NCBI GenBank assembly: GCA_031258225.1
Contig: JAIRND010000101.1
Coordinates: 1-34,467 of the forward strand
Length of the DNA stretch: 34,467 bases
Direction of reading: 5' to 3'
From: Treponema sp.
GTDB lineage: Bacteria > Spirochaetota > Spirochaetia > Treponematales > Breznakiellaceae
Every line of letters begins with the position of its first letter. Position 1 is the stretch's first letter. The position numbers were made by a program, and so were the translations under genes. The notes beneath the pieces are model-generated. The model was not told the origin of the DNA. It did not search any database and saw only the letters and a list, made by a program, of their open reading frames with translations. This document shows, one piece after another, positions 16,701 to 25,789 of this stretch.

Positions 16701-17735
16701 GAAGCGGCCTACAACATGGACAGTTCCCCCCTTTCCCGCCTTAACCTGGCCCAGTTGTACCAGATTGCCGGACGCCTGACAGAGGCCAAAGTTTACGCGG
16801 AAGACTGCCTAAAAGCCGGGGACATGTCCTGGATGATGAATTACGGCATCGATCCGGTACGTTACAGCCGGGATATCCACGAAATTCTCTACAAAACCTA
16901 CGACGGCCTTGTCCAGACGGAAAAACTCCGCCCCTACCCCGCCCCCCTGGAGTGGGTGGAAAGCCTCCTCCGGGAAATCGGGTACCGGTTCAAGGCGGAG
17001 GTCCACCGCCACCTGTTCCGCAAGTACAGCCGCCTTTCCGCCGACGCCTACGACGAACCCCACCCTGACTCCCTGATCCAGTATTTCCGGGCCTTTGAGG
17101 GCTATCCCCGCCGCGCGTTACGCTACCTCCGGGCCGCCCGCGACTTTGAAGTGCCCCTTATCCCCGCCTCACAGCCGGGCTATTACTACGAGGAGGGGCG
17201 GCTTATGAACAAACCGGCCCTGACGCTGGAGGCCCTGCGTGGTTTTGACACCCTGTGGGAACGGGACATGATGGCCGACGGATTTGCCGAACTTGCCGGG
17301 TCCGGGGCCTTCCGGCGCCAATCCGCCCAGACCCGCTACCTTGCGGAGGAACTCTACCGCTTAAATCCGGGGGCCCCGCGGCAGCGGGGCATCAAACTGC
17401 CGGTGGAACTGCGCCTTACCAGCCAGGGCGGCGGACAGCCCCCGCCCATCCGCCAGGTCCAGGAGATGCTGAACAAAGCGGGTATCCACAACGCCGGCTC
17501 CCGGTCCCCGGAAGAAACGGCCCGGGGCGAAGGTCAGGGCTTTGTTCTCAGCCTGGCGTTCACGGAATTCGACAACGCCGGCAGCCCCGGCTGGACGGTC
17601 CTCTGCGAACTTGAGGACGAGGCCGCGCGGAACACCGTGCTAATCCGCGACTCCCTCCTGGCCTCCGCCTCCCGGCGGGACGCGGCAGCCTTTGCCAGGG
17701 AACTGGCGGACGCGGTGTTTAGCCATGATAAGTAA
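13725..17735 (+). CDS. Transglutaminase-like (TgpA-type) membrane protein fused to a C-terminal TPR region
   Basis: 1336 aa; GTG start overlapping the DUF58 stop (GTGA). N-terminal TM helices; 'KKGYCSYFAFSFALLLRSLGIPARVGAGFF...AHAWVEVWFPGYGWIEYDPTTD'; then 'LVPLILLPLILLCAPGTSRAQ' and TPR-like repeats from 'AEYWERAIELYTSGQEQYPQDIRFPWALGQLY'. Confidence 0.85.
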   Translation: MRAAIVLRSCALVLILFQVALPAGDMTDLPVFAAALLAGFLASALLGKRTRWNRGLRAALLILLPWFARILISLPGLFVPGPFPGSSGTAPGLDSLLLDYDRNAFVFLIPYYWTALSGLFSAASRGALRASCGIDLLILSGIYTLTHTRTIGLYRWPIVTIAVFGTIGFLELAALIRSIPVEYKPRRGEQTGAAALLLFLVVLGGLLFIRPSQEKAVEQGGGLLAPNLFSFDFSKFLKLESQISMNDDLVLIVKKDGDDQHILLRRYILSGYNSRQGFFRLEDLDGQDHPEYLPERSMNLPALEHAEQTRAARITNQEYYLVNFDSRAFIGMNQPVRVIPYQEWDASSFSSVYAVSSVTSEVIPIDLIELDLWPPSPALLDMGEAEYRLYTEYGGDERLRAYAESISGGTENYWDRVQGIYEWLKFGEYRYSLRAGIAPDGDQLSHFLFTSKKGYCSYFAFSFALLLRSLGIPARVGAGFFLDPETNTFDYYPVRADMAHAWVEVWFPGYGWIEYDPTTDILAEGEEFRISAGVPQELFEKLMWEIFNSRNSLRPKEGPDESGEEPHRSVEPGFAETARKYWAVVLVCVLVLCAAFFRLWPFLACCLARGKRNKAIASWNRALHLLRLGGIRRPKGSGEAEWARELDRPGDGGPCYELYRLKTAARFAPKFGEEDVALMKTTWSTFMTAYRRTVPLWRRVLAAIAAPAAWFLPGRAAGPNTPVPPAASGGPLVPLILLPLILLCAPGTSRAQDSYDNSPDSLLEKAQAAEQAEYWERAIELYTSGQEQYPQDIRFPWALGQLYQSRNLYSLAWDEYRRAEKIAPREPALLYSLAQTAGYLNLDTQSVSYLERLLVVEPDHRQAIGQLGWMYYKVHRQAEGDQLLRSAVERFQDTSPEYAMTLGTLNADMFRYDEGKSWYLRAIEGAASRQDSLFAAVAHYNLSILESRFYHFDWAFEQTNASLSRLNRSSGRLARGELYLRQLDLRSAFADYEAAYNMDSSPLSRLNLAQLYQIAGRLTEAKVYAEDCLKAGDMSWMMNYGIDPVRYSRDIHEILYKTYDGLVQTEKLRPYPAPLEWVESLLREIGYRFKAEVHRHLFRKYSRLSADAYDEPHPDSLIQYFRAFEGYPRRALRYLRAARDFEVPLIPASQPGYYYEEGRLMNKPALTLEALRGFDTLWERDMMADGFAELAGSGAFRRQSAQTRYLAEELYRLNPGAPRQRGIKLPVELRLTSQGGGQPPPIRQVQEMLNKAGIHNAGSRSPEETARGEGQGFVLSLAFTEFDNAGSPGWTVLCELEDEAARNTVLIRDSLLASASRRDAAAFARELADAVFSHDK

Positions 17736-17761
17736 GGGGATCTCAAAACCCGGTTAAGGCA

Positions 17762-18667
17762 CTACTTAATCTCGTCAAGCAGTTCCCGGATAACCTGGTC
17801 CGCCTTGGCGTTATCAACCTGGCAGGTGCCTACCTGGTGGTGCCCGCCGCCGCCATAACGGTAGAGCAGGCTCCCCACATCCACGGTGGCGCCGCGGTTG
17901 ATAATGCTGTAGCCCACGGTAATGGCGGTGTTGCGCTTGTCCCGCCCGTCTATGACCCACAGGGAGATGTTCTGTTCCGGGAACAGGGTGTAGATGATAA
18001 AGCGGTTTCCGGCGTAGATAGGGTCCACGTTCCGCAGATCCACCAGTACGGCGTTTCCCTCTACCCTGGCGTGGGCCTGTATCATCTCCCGGAACATGTC
18101 CCGCTGGGAAAAGTACACATCCAGCCGTTCCTTGACATCGCTCATCTCCAGAATCTCATCGATACTCTTCTCCGCGCAGGCTTTGGCAAGGGATTGCATC
18201 AACTCGTAGTTGCTGATCGTGAAATTCCGGAAACGCCCAAGTCCGGTCCGGGGATCCATGATAAAGCCCAGAAGTATCCAGCCCTTGGGATCAAGTATCT
18301 CGTCCCTGGTAAGGTCCCCCGAATCCACCTTGTCCACGTACTCGATCATCCGGCTAAAGCGGTGGAGTTTTTCATCCCCCCCATAGTACTCGTAGACAAC
18401 CCGTGCGCAACTGGGGGCCATCCGGGAAACCCCCTCGAAAAAGGTTTTGGTCCCCAACCGGTCGGCTTCGCTGGAATGGTGGTCAAACCACAGTTTGCAT
18501 CCCTTCGCGTAGGGGATATTCGCCAGGATGTCGTTATCGGTTACGTTTACCAAGCCATCCTGAATGTCTTTGGGGTGGACGAACTTCCAGTCATCAATAA
18601 GTCCCAGGTAGACAAGCAAGGCCCCGCAAGCCAATCCGTCAAAATCCGATCTGGTAAGTAATCTCAT
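17762..18667 (-). CDS. DHH-family phosphoesterase
   Basis: 301 aa; 'LLTRSDFDGLACGALLVYLG', 'LWFDHHSSEADR', C-terminal 'YRYGGGGHHQVGTCQV' (DHHA1-like). Confidence 0.85.
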   Translation of the reverse strand: MRLLTRSDFDGLACGALLVYLGLIDDWKFVHPKDIQDGLVNVTDNDILANIPYAKGCKLWFDHHSSEADRLGTKTFFEGVSRMAPSCARVVYEYYGGDEKLHRFSRMIEYVDKVDSGDLTRDEILDPKGWILLGFIMDPRTGLGRFRNFTISNYELMQSLAKACAEKSIDEILEMSDVKERLDVYFSQRDMFREMIQAHARVEGNAVLVDLRNVDPIYAGNRFIIYTLFPEQNISLWVIDGRDKRNTAITVGYSIINRGATVDVGSLLYRYGGGGHHQVGTCQVDNAKADQVIRELLDEIK

Positions 18668-18685
18668 GTAAAACCTCTTTTAAGC

Positions 18686-18695
18686 ATTATATAAT
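18686..18695. promoter_or_regulatory. Palindromic divergent -10 region (ATTATATAAT)
   Basis: Perfect 10-bp palindrome containing TATAAT on both strands between the divergent DHH and M16 genes. Confidence 0.45.
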
Positions 18696-18701
18696 AAGGA
18701 C

Positions 18702-21599
18702 ATGAACATCTTCAATTACAAACAGAAACCACGTATGTTTCTGCCGGCCGCTTTCCTTCTGTCGTTTTTCCTTCTTGCCTGTGCTTCCACCACAAAGCCG
18801 GAAACACCTCCTGTCGAGGTCTATGCCGGCCTGGGAGCGCCGGATGACCCCATCCCCTTCATGAAAAACGTCCGTACCGGCGTTCTGCCGGGGGGGCTTA
18901 GGTACTTCATCCTGGAAAATGCCCGTCCGGAGAACCGCGCCTTCCTTACCCTGGCGGTGGATGCCGGATCGATCCTGGAACAGGATGATGAACAGGGACT
19001 TGCCCACTTTGTGGAACACATGGCCTTCAACGGTACGGCCCGGTTCCCCGAAGCCGAGCTTATCAACTACCTGCGTTCCCTGGGGATGCGCTTTGGGCCG
19101 GAGGTAAACGCCTATACCAGTTATGACCGCACGGTGTACGGCATAGAGGTCCCGGTGGAATCCGTGGACACCGGGGGGGAAAAGCCCCTGAAACGGGTCC
19201 CCGCAAAGGCCCTGGAGGTGCTGGACGACTGGACCAGGGCCATTACCTTTGACCCCAGGGATGTGGACGATGAGCGGCTGGTTATCATGGAGGAGTACCG
19301 GTCCCGCCTGGGGGCCATAAACCGGATTCAGCGGCAGCTATTCCCCATGCTGCTCAGGGGGTCCCGCTACGAAAACCGTTTTCCCATCGGGCTGCCGGAG
19401 ATCATCGAGAACGCCCCGGCCCAGCGGCTTGAGGCCTTTTACCGCCGCTGGTACCGGCCAGACAACATGGCCCTGATCGTGGTGGGGGACTTTGACGGCG
19501 CGACGCTGGAGGCGGAACTTGGCTCCCATTTTACCGGCCGGACGGTTGACGGGCCCCTGGTACGGCCCCGTTACGACCTTCCCGCCCCCAAAAAGGGGAA
19601 CCTGGAAACGGCGTTCTTTACGGACCCGGAAATTTCCTTTACGCAGATCAACCTGTACTTCAAGCGCGGCCCCCGGCCGGTCGGCCAGGACCTGGCGGCC
19701 TACCGGGAGGACCTTATTGATGTCCTTATCGACCACATGCTGTCCCTGCGCTTTGAGGAGGCTTCCCAGGACCCCGCGACCCCCTACATATACGCCGGGG
19801 CGGGGGAGACCCGCTATGGCGTGTCTTCCCGCTACTATGTGATGGCGGCGGAACCAAAATCCGGCAAAACTGAGGAAAGCCTGCGGGAGCTGCTGCGGGC
19901 AAAGGAGTCCATGCGGCGATTTGGCTTTACCGAAACGGAGATACGCATAGCCAAGGCGTCCATCCTTTCAAGCCTGGAACAGATGGTCTCCGAAAAGGAC
20001 CGGCAGCAATCGGACCGTTATGTCTCAAGCCTTACGGAGTACGTTCTGGGAGGGGAACCCCTGCCGGACATCGAGTGGGAGTACACGGCGGCGCTTACCC
20101 TGCTGCCGGGGATCGGCACGGCGGACATCGCGCGGCAGGCCAGGGACTACTTTGAGCCGGGCGATATAACGGCCTTTATCATTGCCCCGGAATCCGAAAA
20201 AGAGACCCTTCCCACAAACGCCCAGTTCCGGCGTCTCATCCAGGAGAGCGTCCGGCTCACGATACAGCCGCCCGAAGAACGGGCTGCGGTGGATGCCCTC
20301 ACCTCCCGCCAGCCCGAAGCCGGGATCATCCGCTCGGAAACCGTTGACCGGGAAACCGGCGCCCTTATATGGGAACTGGAAAACGGGGCCACCCTGATCC
20401 TCAGGGAAACGGCGAACCGGAACAACGAAATTACCCTCTACGCCATGGCCAGGGGCGGTACGGTAAGCGTGGAACCGGACCAGAATATTTCGGCGCGCCT
20501 GGCCGCGGAAATGGCGGGGGCCTCCGGCCTTGGCCCCTGGTCCCGGTCCCAGTTGATACAGCTTATCGCGGACAAACAGGTAAGCCTTTCGTTCTGGACC
20601 CGAACCTACAACCGGGGCTTTCAGGGCTTTGCCAGTACCAGGGACATCGGGGTTCTCCTTGAGATGCTCTACCTGTCCTTTACCGAACCCCGGCTGGACG
20701 AGAACGCCGTTCAAGCGTTGCTGGACAGTTACCGTACCAACCTGATCCTGCAGAACGAGAATCCGTCCGCCGTCTTTTCCAACACGGTGGTCAGCCTTAG
20801 TTCCGGGGATCACCCCTATTTTAAGCCCCTTACCGTGGAAGACCTGGACAAGGTGAACATGGCCCAGGCGCTGTCCTTTCTCAAGCGGGGCCTTAACCCC
20901 GGGGACTACACGTTTATCTTCACCGGAAACCTCGATCCGGCAGTACTGCGGCCCCTGGTAGAAACCTGGCTCGCGTCGATACCTCCTTCTCAATCCTGGG
21001 ACACCTGGACGGACCCCGGTATCCAAAGGCCGGGGAAAATCGACAAAACCGTCTACAAGGGGAAAGAGGAGCAGAGCATTGTGTACATGGGCTGGTTCAC
21101 GCCCCTGGCCTTCACGGAAGAACAGAGCGTAACCGCCTCCGTCCTCACGGAGTACCTGGAGATCCGCCTGATCGAGGATATCCGGGAAAAACTGGGGGGA
21201 GTTTACTCGATAGAGGTGGACGTTTCCATTTCCCCGGTTCCCACGGAGGAACTGGTGGCGCAGATCTACTTTGTCTGCGATCCCAAACGGAGCGAGGAAC
21301 TATCCCAGGCCGTCCAGACCCTGCTGCGCCAGATCGCCGGCAGCCCCATCAACGGGGATGTTTTCGCGAAATCCGTTGAAGCCCTGAAAAAGGACTGGGA
21401 AGAGTCGATCCAGAGCAACCTCTACATCGCCCAGAGCTACGCCAACTCATCGGTACTGCTGGACACCCCCCTTTCCCGGCTGGATAAACGCCCGGAACTC
21501 TACGGCCAGGTACGCCCCGAAGACATCCAGCGGCTCTGCCGCCAGTTTATTTCCCAGGGGCCGGCCAGAGTGCTGCTCTACCCGGAGGGCTGGAAGTAG
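18702..21599 (+). CDS. M16-family zinc metallopeptidase (pitrilysin/PqqL-like), predicted lipoprotein
   Basis: 'LAHFVEHMAFNGTARFPE' (HXXEH), 'YTSYDRTVYGIEVP', second M16 half; lipobox-like 'LLACAST' at the N-terminus. Confidence 0.92.
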   Translation: MNIFNYKQKPRMFLPAAFLLSFFLLACASTTKPETPPVEVYAGLGAPDDPIPFMKNVRTGVLPGGLRYFILENARPENRAFLTLAVDAGSILEQDDEQGLAHFVEHMAFNGTARFPEAELINYLRSLGMRFGPEVNAYTSYDRTVYGIEVPVESVDTGGEKPLKRVPAKALEVLDDWTRAITFDPRDVDDERLVIMEEYRSRLGAINRIQRQLFPMLLRGSRYENRFPIGLPEIIENAPAQRLEAFYRRWYRPDNMALIVVGDFDGATLEAELGSHFTGRTVDGPLVRPRYDLPAPKKGNLETAFFTDPEISFTQINLYFKRGPRPVGQDLAAYREDLIDVLIDHMLSLRFEEASQDPATPYIYAGAGETRYGVSSRYYVMAAEPKSGKTEESLRELLRAKESMRRFGFTETEIRIAKASILSSLEQMVSEKDRQQSDRYVSSLTEYVLGGEPLPDIEWEYTAALTLLPGIGTADIARQARDYFEPGDITAFIIAPESEKETLPTNAQFRRLIQESVRLTIQPPEERAAVDALTSRQPEAGIIRSETVDRETGALIWELENGATLILRETANRNNEITLYAMARGGTVSVEPDQNISARLAAEMAGASGLGPWSRSQLIQLIADKQVSLSFWTRTYNRGFQGFASTRDIGVLLEMLYLSFTEPRLDENAVQALLDSYRTNLILQNENPSAVFSNTVVSLSSGDHPYFKPLTVEDLDKVNMAQALSFLKRGLNPGDYTFIFTGNLDPAVLRPLVETWLASIPPSQSWDTWTDPGIQRPGKIDKTVYKGKEEQSIVYMGWFTPLAFTEEQSVTASVLTEYLEIRLIEDIREKLGGVYSIEVDVSISPVPTEELVAQIYFVCDPKRSEELSQAVQTLLRQIAGSPINGDVFAKSVEALKKDWEESIQSNLYIAQSYANSSVLLDTPLSRLDKRPELYGQVRPEDIQRLCRQFISQGPARVLLYPEGWK

Positions 21600-21661
21600 T
21601 ACAAAGCACAACAAACCGCTGGGAGAGGATCATGCCTACTTTATCAGACATGGTTCAGTGA

Positions 21662-21733
21662 TGTAGCGCGTCCGGCATGTGCCGTGGATTTTTTGTACAC
21701 GGAAAATTCACGGCGAAAGGGGGTTGCGCTACA
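21662..21733. repeat. Small nested palindromic element between convergent M16 and pbpC genes
   Basis: TGTAGCGC (21662-21669)/GCGCTACA (21726-21733) enclosing GCCGTGGATTTT (21681-21692)/AAAATTCACGGC (21703-21714). Confidence 0.6.
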
Positions 21734-21811
21734 CAATGCTAAAATTTCATGCCGCACCCCTCGAATAAAAATAGGTGGTACCTATCCCCTTAAAACGGCG
21801 ACTGACACCCT

Positions 21812-24181
21812 TCACCGGGGCTCCAGTTCAACGGCAACGCGGAGCCCCGCGGAACGGCCGCGGGAGTCTACCGCCGTAATGTCCCACAGGCCCGGTTCGG
21901 GCTGCCAGAGAAACCGTTCATACGGTTTGGCCCTTCCCAGAAACAGGGTGTTGGCAAACCAGAAGATATCACCCGCGTCCTGATCGGATTCGGCAAGAAG
22001 GACAACGCGGTTACGGCGCTCGTCCAGGGGACGCAGGATATAGGTGGTGTTCCCAAGGGGGGAGATGATTGACGGGGGAAAACCGGCGGCCTCCGTGGAG
22101 CGGCCTGTCCCTTCCGCGGTGTCCTGTGGCGGATAGGGCGGAGGCAGAAAACGGGGGAGGCCGGCCTGGGCAAAGATCTCCAGCAGGTCGGTGGGCCAGA
22201 ATTCCCGGACCTCACTGGTAATATGGGGGCCCTCCGTCTCGTCGCTGCGGTATCCGGTTCTGGTATCGATGTACACCCGCCGGTGGACACGGCAGCGGTT
22301 GATGGGACTTACGCCGGGGATAAACCAGGTGTCCACAAGCTGGGGGCAGTCGTCGTTGGGGAGGGCGCCGGAAACGGCGCAGACGGAGACCGTGGCAACG
22401 CCTTCCGGCATGGAGCGGGGCGGAAGGGAGGCGGGAATATCCGAAACAATGGCATCGATGACGTGGAACTGCAGGGGAGTGGCGGTAAGGCGGCCCACAA
22501 AGGCGGAATTTCCCTCCCCGGAAAAATTGCCCAGCCACACGGCCAGGACATAGCGGTCAAAGACGGCAATGGACCAGGCATCTTTAAAGCCGATAGAAGT
22601 ACCGGTTTTGTAGGCTACCGGCATGGTACGGCCCGCCCCATAACGGGTATCGTCGGGGGCCGGGTTCCGCTCCAGCATAGCAAGGGTTATGGCCGCCGCC
22701 TGGGGGCTGAGGATCCGGCCACCCCCCGGAACCGCTGCAGCCGTATCAAGGAGGAAGCGGGGGGAGCCCAGGACCCCGCCGTTGGGCAGGGCCGCGTAAA
22801 GACCGGCCAGTTCCAGCATGGTCAGGTCCGCGGTACCCAGAACCACCGAAAGGCCGTAGTGGGCCTTTTCCTTAAGCCCCGTAACGCCGGCCCCCGCAAG
22901 AAAATCGTGGAGGTCAGGATTGTGGATATTCGCGGTCAGTTGAACCGCGGGGATGTTGCGGCTGTCAACCAGGGCAAACCAGGCCTTGACCGGCCCCTTA
23001 AAGGCCCCCTGGTAGTTGTCCGGGGTGTACTCGCTAAACCCCCTGGGGCTGTCTTTCAGCATGGTTTCCGGGTGGATAAGTCCCTGTTCCATCGCCAGGG
23101 CGTAGACAAAGGGTTTAAGCGTGGAACCTGGGGAGCGTTTGCTGGCAAAACCGTTCACCTGGCCCTGAATCCCCTCATCGGCGTAGTCCGCCGAACCGAC
23201 GGCGGCCAAAACCTCCATGCTGGTCCAGTCCAGCAGCAGCATACTGCCGTTGCTGATCCCCCAGCCCCTGTTCCGTACCAGGTAAGATTCCAGTTCCCGC
23301 TCCAGGATGTTCTGAAGATTCCGGTCCAGCGTCGTTACCGTAAGCCCCCGTTCCGTATCCATCTCTCCGTATCGCAGGTACTCGGCAAGATGGGGGGCCT
23401 CGCGGGGAAAACGGTTTACCAGGTAGGGGGGCATGTCCAGTTCCGCGCGGTAGGACAGGTCCTCCGGGTGAACGGCGGTCCAGGAACCGTAGAGGATACG
23501 GCGGGCCTCCATAAGTTCCGATGGTATCCCCCGCTCCGGCACCTTTAAGGGGGCCCTAAGAACGGGGTTCTGGGGTATCACCACCAGGGTAAGTACCTCC
23601 CCCAGGGTAAGTTCCCCAGGGGCCTTGTTGAAGTAATACCAGGAAGCCGCCCCAAACCCTTCGATGTTACCGCCCAGGGGGGCCAGGTTAAGGTAGGCCT
23701 CCAGAATCTCCTGCTTGGAAAGGCAAATCTCCAGAAAAAAGGCGCGGAATATCTGCCCCAGCTTTCCCGGAATGGTATGAGTGGAAAGGCCGTAACGGAG
23801 CCGGGCCAGTTGCATCGTAATGGTGGAGGCCCCCATGCGGCGGCTTTTTTTTACGTAGGTCTCCCAGCCGGCGCGGAACATGGCCGCGGGGTTAAGTCCC
23901 CAGTGTCCGTAAAAATAACGGTCCTCCTGGAGCAGCACCGCTTCCACAAGGGTGGGGGGAAAGTCCGCCAGGGGGGTCCACAAACGGTACTTCTCGTCGG
24001 CGGTAAGAAAGATGTGGAAAAGCCGGCCCTCGCGGCTGGCGTAGGCGCGGGAAAACAGGACGCCGTCAAAAACATCATAAAAAACGGCGTTCCAGCCCAG
24101 GAAGATACCCAGGGCCAGCGCCGCGGCTGCCGCAATCTTGAGGAACCTGAAACGGAATTTCTTTTTTTCTTTTCGCGCCAC
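21812..24181 (-). CDS. pbpC: Penicillin-binding protein 1C (transglycosylase/transpeptidase)
   Basis: 789 aa; 'LLQEDRYFYGHWGLNPAAMFRAGWETYVKKSRRMGASTITMQLARL' (GT51), 'KRSPGSTLKPFVYALAMEQG' (SxxK), 'YKTGTSIGFKDAW' (KTG), C-terminal PbpC-like domain. Confidence 0.93.
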   Translation of the reverse strand: MARKEKKKFRFRFLKIAAAAALALGIFLGWNAVFYDVFDGVLFSRAYASREGRLFHIFLTADEKYRLWTPLADFPPTLVEAVLLQEDRYFYGHWGLNPAAMFRAGWETYVKKSRRMGASTITMQLARLRYGLSTHTIPGKLGQIFRAFFLEICLSKQEILEAYLNLAPLGGNIEGFGAASWYYFNKAPGELTLGEVLTLVVIPQNPVLRAPLKVPERGIPSELMEARRILYGSWTAVHPEDLSYRAELDMPPYLVNRFPREAPHLAEYLRYGEMDTERGLTVTTLDRNLQNILERELESYLVRNRGWGISNGSMLLLDWTSMEVLAAVGSADYADEGIQGQVNGFASKRSPGSTLKPFVYALAMEQGLIHPETMLKDSPRGFSEYTPDNYQGAFKGPVKAWFALVDSRNIPAVQLTANIHNPDLHDFLAGAGVTGLKEKAHYGLSVVLGTADLTMLELAGLYAALPNGGVLGSPRFLLDTAAAVPGGGRILSPQAAAITLAMLERNPAPDDTRYGAGRTMPVAYKTGTSIGFKDAWSIAVFDRYVLAVWLGNFSGEGNSAFVGRLTATPLQFHVIDAIVSDIPASLPPRSMPEGVATVSVCAVSGALPNDDCPQLVDTWFIPGVSPINRCRVHRRVYIDTRTGYRSDETEGPHITSEVREFWPTDLLEIFAQAGLPRFLPPPYPPQDTAEGTGRSTEAAGFPPSIISPLGNTTYILRPLDERRNRVVLLAESDQDAGDIFWFANTLFLGRAKPYERFLWQPEPGLWDITAVDSRGRSAGLRVAVELEPR

Positions 24182-24220
24182 GTACTACCCGTTCGGCGTT
24201 CATTGTAGCATATCACCCAT

Positions 24221-24243
24221 AAAAATACGCCGGCCCCCCGGCG
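24221..24243 (-). terminator. Putative Rho-independent terminator of the sugar ABC transporter operon
   Basis: Minus strand CGCCGGGGGGCCGGCG followed by TATTTTT. Confidence 0.5.
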
Positions 24244-24292
24244 GAAAACCTGTGTGGGGACCGGCGCCTGGAACGGCGCGATTTGGCGCGGT

Positions 24293-25741
24293 TTACTTCG
24301 TCTTCAAAAACTCATCAACCTGCCGCTGCGCTTCAACAAGTACCTTGTTAAAGCCCACCACCTCAAGATCCCGCTTGATCTGGGGAATAACCACCGCGGG
24401 ATCGGAAGTCCCGCTCAGCAGTTCCTTGCCGTACCGGTCCCACACCTGGCGGCAATTGGTCAGTTCGTTAAGAATCGTGGACCGGTCAAGGGAGAAACCA
24501 AGAATGGGCGACGGTTTGGCGCTGGCGTCATTCTCCCGGACTTTCTGCCACTGATCCGGATCCTGATCATCGGTGGTGGACATGCTAAAGAAGGTCGCCT
24601 GCTGATACGCCGACAGGGGCCAGTTGGTGTTGATCTTTTTGATGACCCCCGGCCTTGAACCGCTGGGCCGGGTAACGTAGGCAAAGTGGCGCCCCTCGAT
24701 CCCGTAGGCAAGCATGTCGCGGAACACCGGATCGATGTTCGCCAGTTCCAGCAGCTTGAGCGATTCGGCCTTGTAGCGGGAATTGGCGCTGATGCTGTTA
24801 AGGGAACCCTGTATCGAGTCGGTGGAGAGATTCGGCCCCACAAACTGATGAATGTCGTACTGTTCAACACCCTGCTGGGCTTCCCACACCGCGTCGGCCC
24901 CGGGCCAGCCCTGGGCGGTCATGAAGATCTGCCCTTTGAAGTCTTCCACGGAAACAGCGGCATCGGGGTTAATGATACCGTCCTTGTACCAGCGGTGCAT
25001 GTAGTCAAAAATTTCCCGCACATCACTCTGTTCCAGCGTAAACACTACCTTGTAGCCTGAATCGTTCAGGTTCATGCCCATGGGGGCCAGGCCGGCGGAC
25101 AGTGTGTCGTAGTTCCGGAAGGGCTGGTAGGAAGCGCCGTTGGCAATACGGAAAGGATAGAAACGCTGGCCTTCCCCCGCCTTGATGGCGCGGAAGTACC
25201 GGTCCATGCTGGGAAGATCAGTTTTGGTAATATCAATGTTGTACTTGGTAACGTACCGGTGATCCCAAATAACCCATTGGGTGATGGCGGAATCTTTCCA
25301 GGTGGGGACGGCGTATAGCCTGCCTTTGATCTTGACGCCGGTCCAGATATCCTGGGGAATAAGGCTCCACAATTTGGGGCTGGCGGTCTTTACAAGGTCC
25401 GTCAGGTCCGCAAAGGCGCCCTGGGCAACCCGCTGGCTGTAGTCGCTAAGATCGTCAAACATAAGATCAAAGTACTCACCTGAATTGATGATCGTGGTAA
25501 AACGCTGCTGCTGATCCCCCCAGCCGGAGATTTTAATTTCAAAACGTACACCGATCTGTTGTTCGGTATAGTCGCTCATCAAACGAACACATTCCGCAAG
25601 TTCCGCGGAATCCCCGCCCACAAGCCACCAGGAAACTGTGGGAACCTCCGGCTTTTCCGTCGTACCGGTTCCTGTTTTCCGGCAGGCCGCCGCGAGAATA
25701 CACGCGGCAATTACCAGAGTCAAAACAAAAGCCTTTCTCAA
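24293..25741 (-). CDS. Extracellular solute-binding lipoprotein of a carbohydrate ABC transporter (LipO/YtcQ type)
   Basis: 482 aa; TTG start with upstream GGAG; lipobox 'ILAAACRK'; 'VSWWLVGGDSAELAECVRLMSDYTEQQIGVRFEIKI...INSGEYFDLMF'. Confidence 0.85.
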   Translation of the reverse strand: MRKAFVLTLVIAACILAAACRKTGTGTTEKPEVPTVSWWLVGGDSAELAECVRLMSDYTEQQIGVRFEIKISGWGDQQQRFTTIINSGEYFDLMFDDLSDYSQRVAQGAFADLTDLVKTASPKLWSLIPQDIWTGVKIKGRLYAVPTWKDSAITQWVIWDHRYVTKYNIDITKTDLPSMDRYFRAIKAGEGQRFYPFRIANGASYQPFRNYDTLSAGLAPMGMNLNDSGYKVVFTLEQSDVREIFDYMHRWYKDGIINPDAAVSVEDFKGQIFMTAQGWPGADAVWEAQQGVEQYDIHQFVGPNLSTDSIQGSLNSISANSRYKAESLKLLELANIDPVFRDMLAYGIEGRHFAYVTRPSGSRPGVIKKINTNWPLSAYQQATFFSMSTTDDQDPDQWQKVRENDASAKPSPILGFSLDRSTILNELTNCRQVWDRYGKELLSGTSDPAVVIPQIKRDLEVVGFNKVLVEAQRQVDEFLKTK

Positions 25742-25789
25742 TTATTTACTCCACTGCATATTTTATCAGCGGCGCCACGATCCAACGGA

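Noticed and set aside
22223-23548. 441-aa plus-strand ORF opposite pbpC
   Set aside because: Antisense shadow of a well-supported PBP1C; no recognisable domain.
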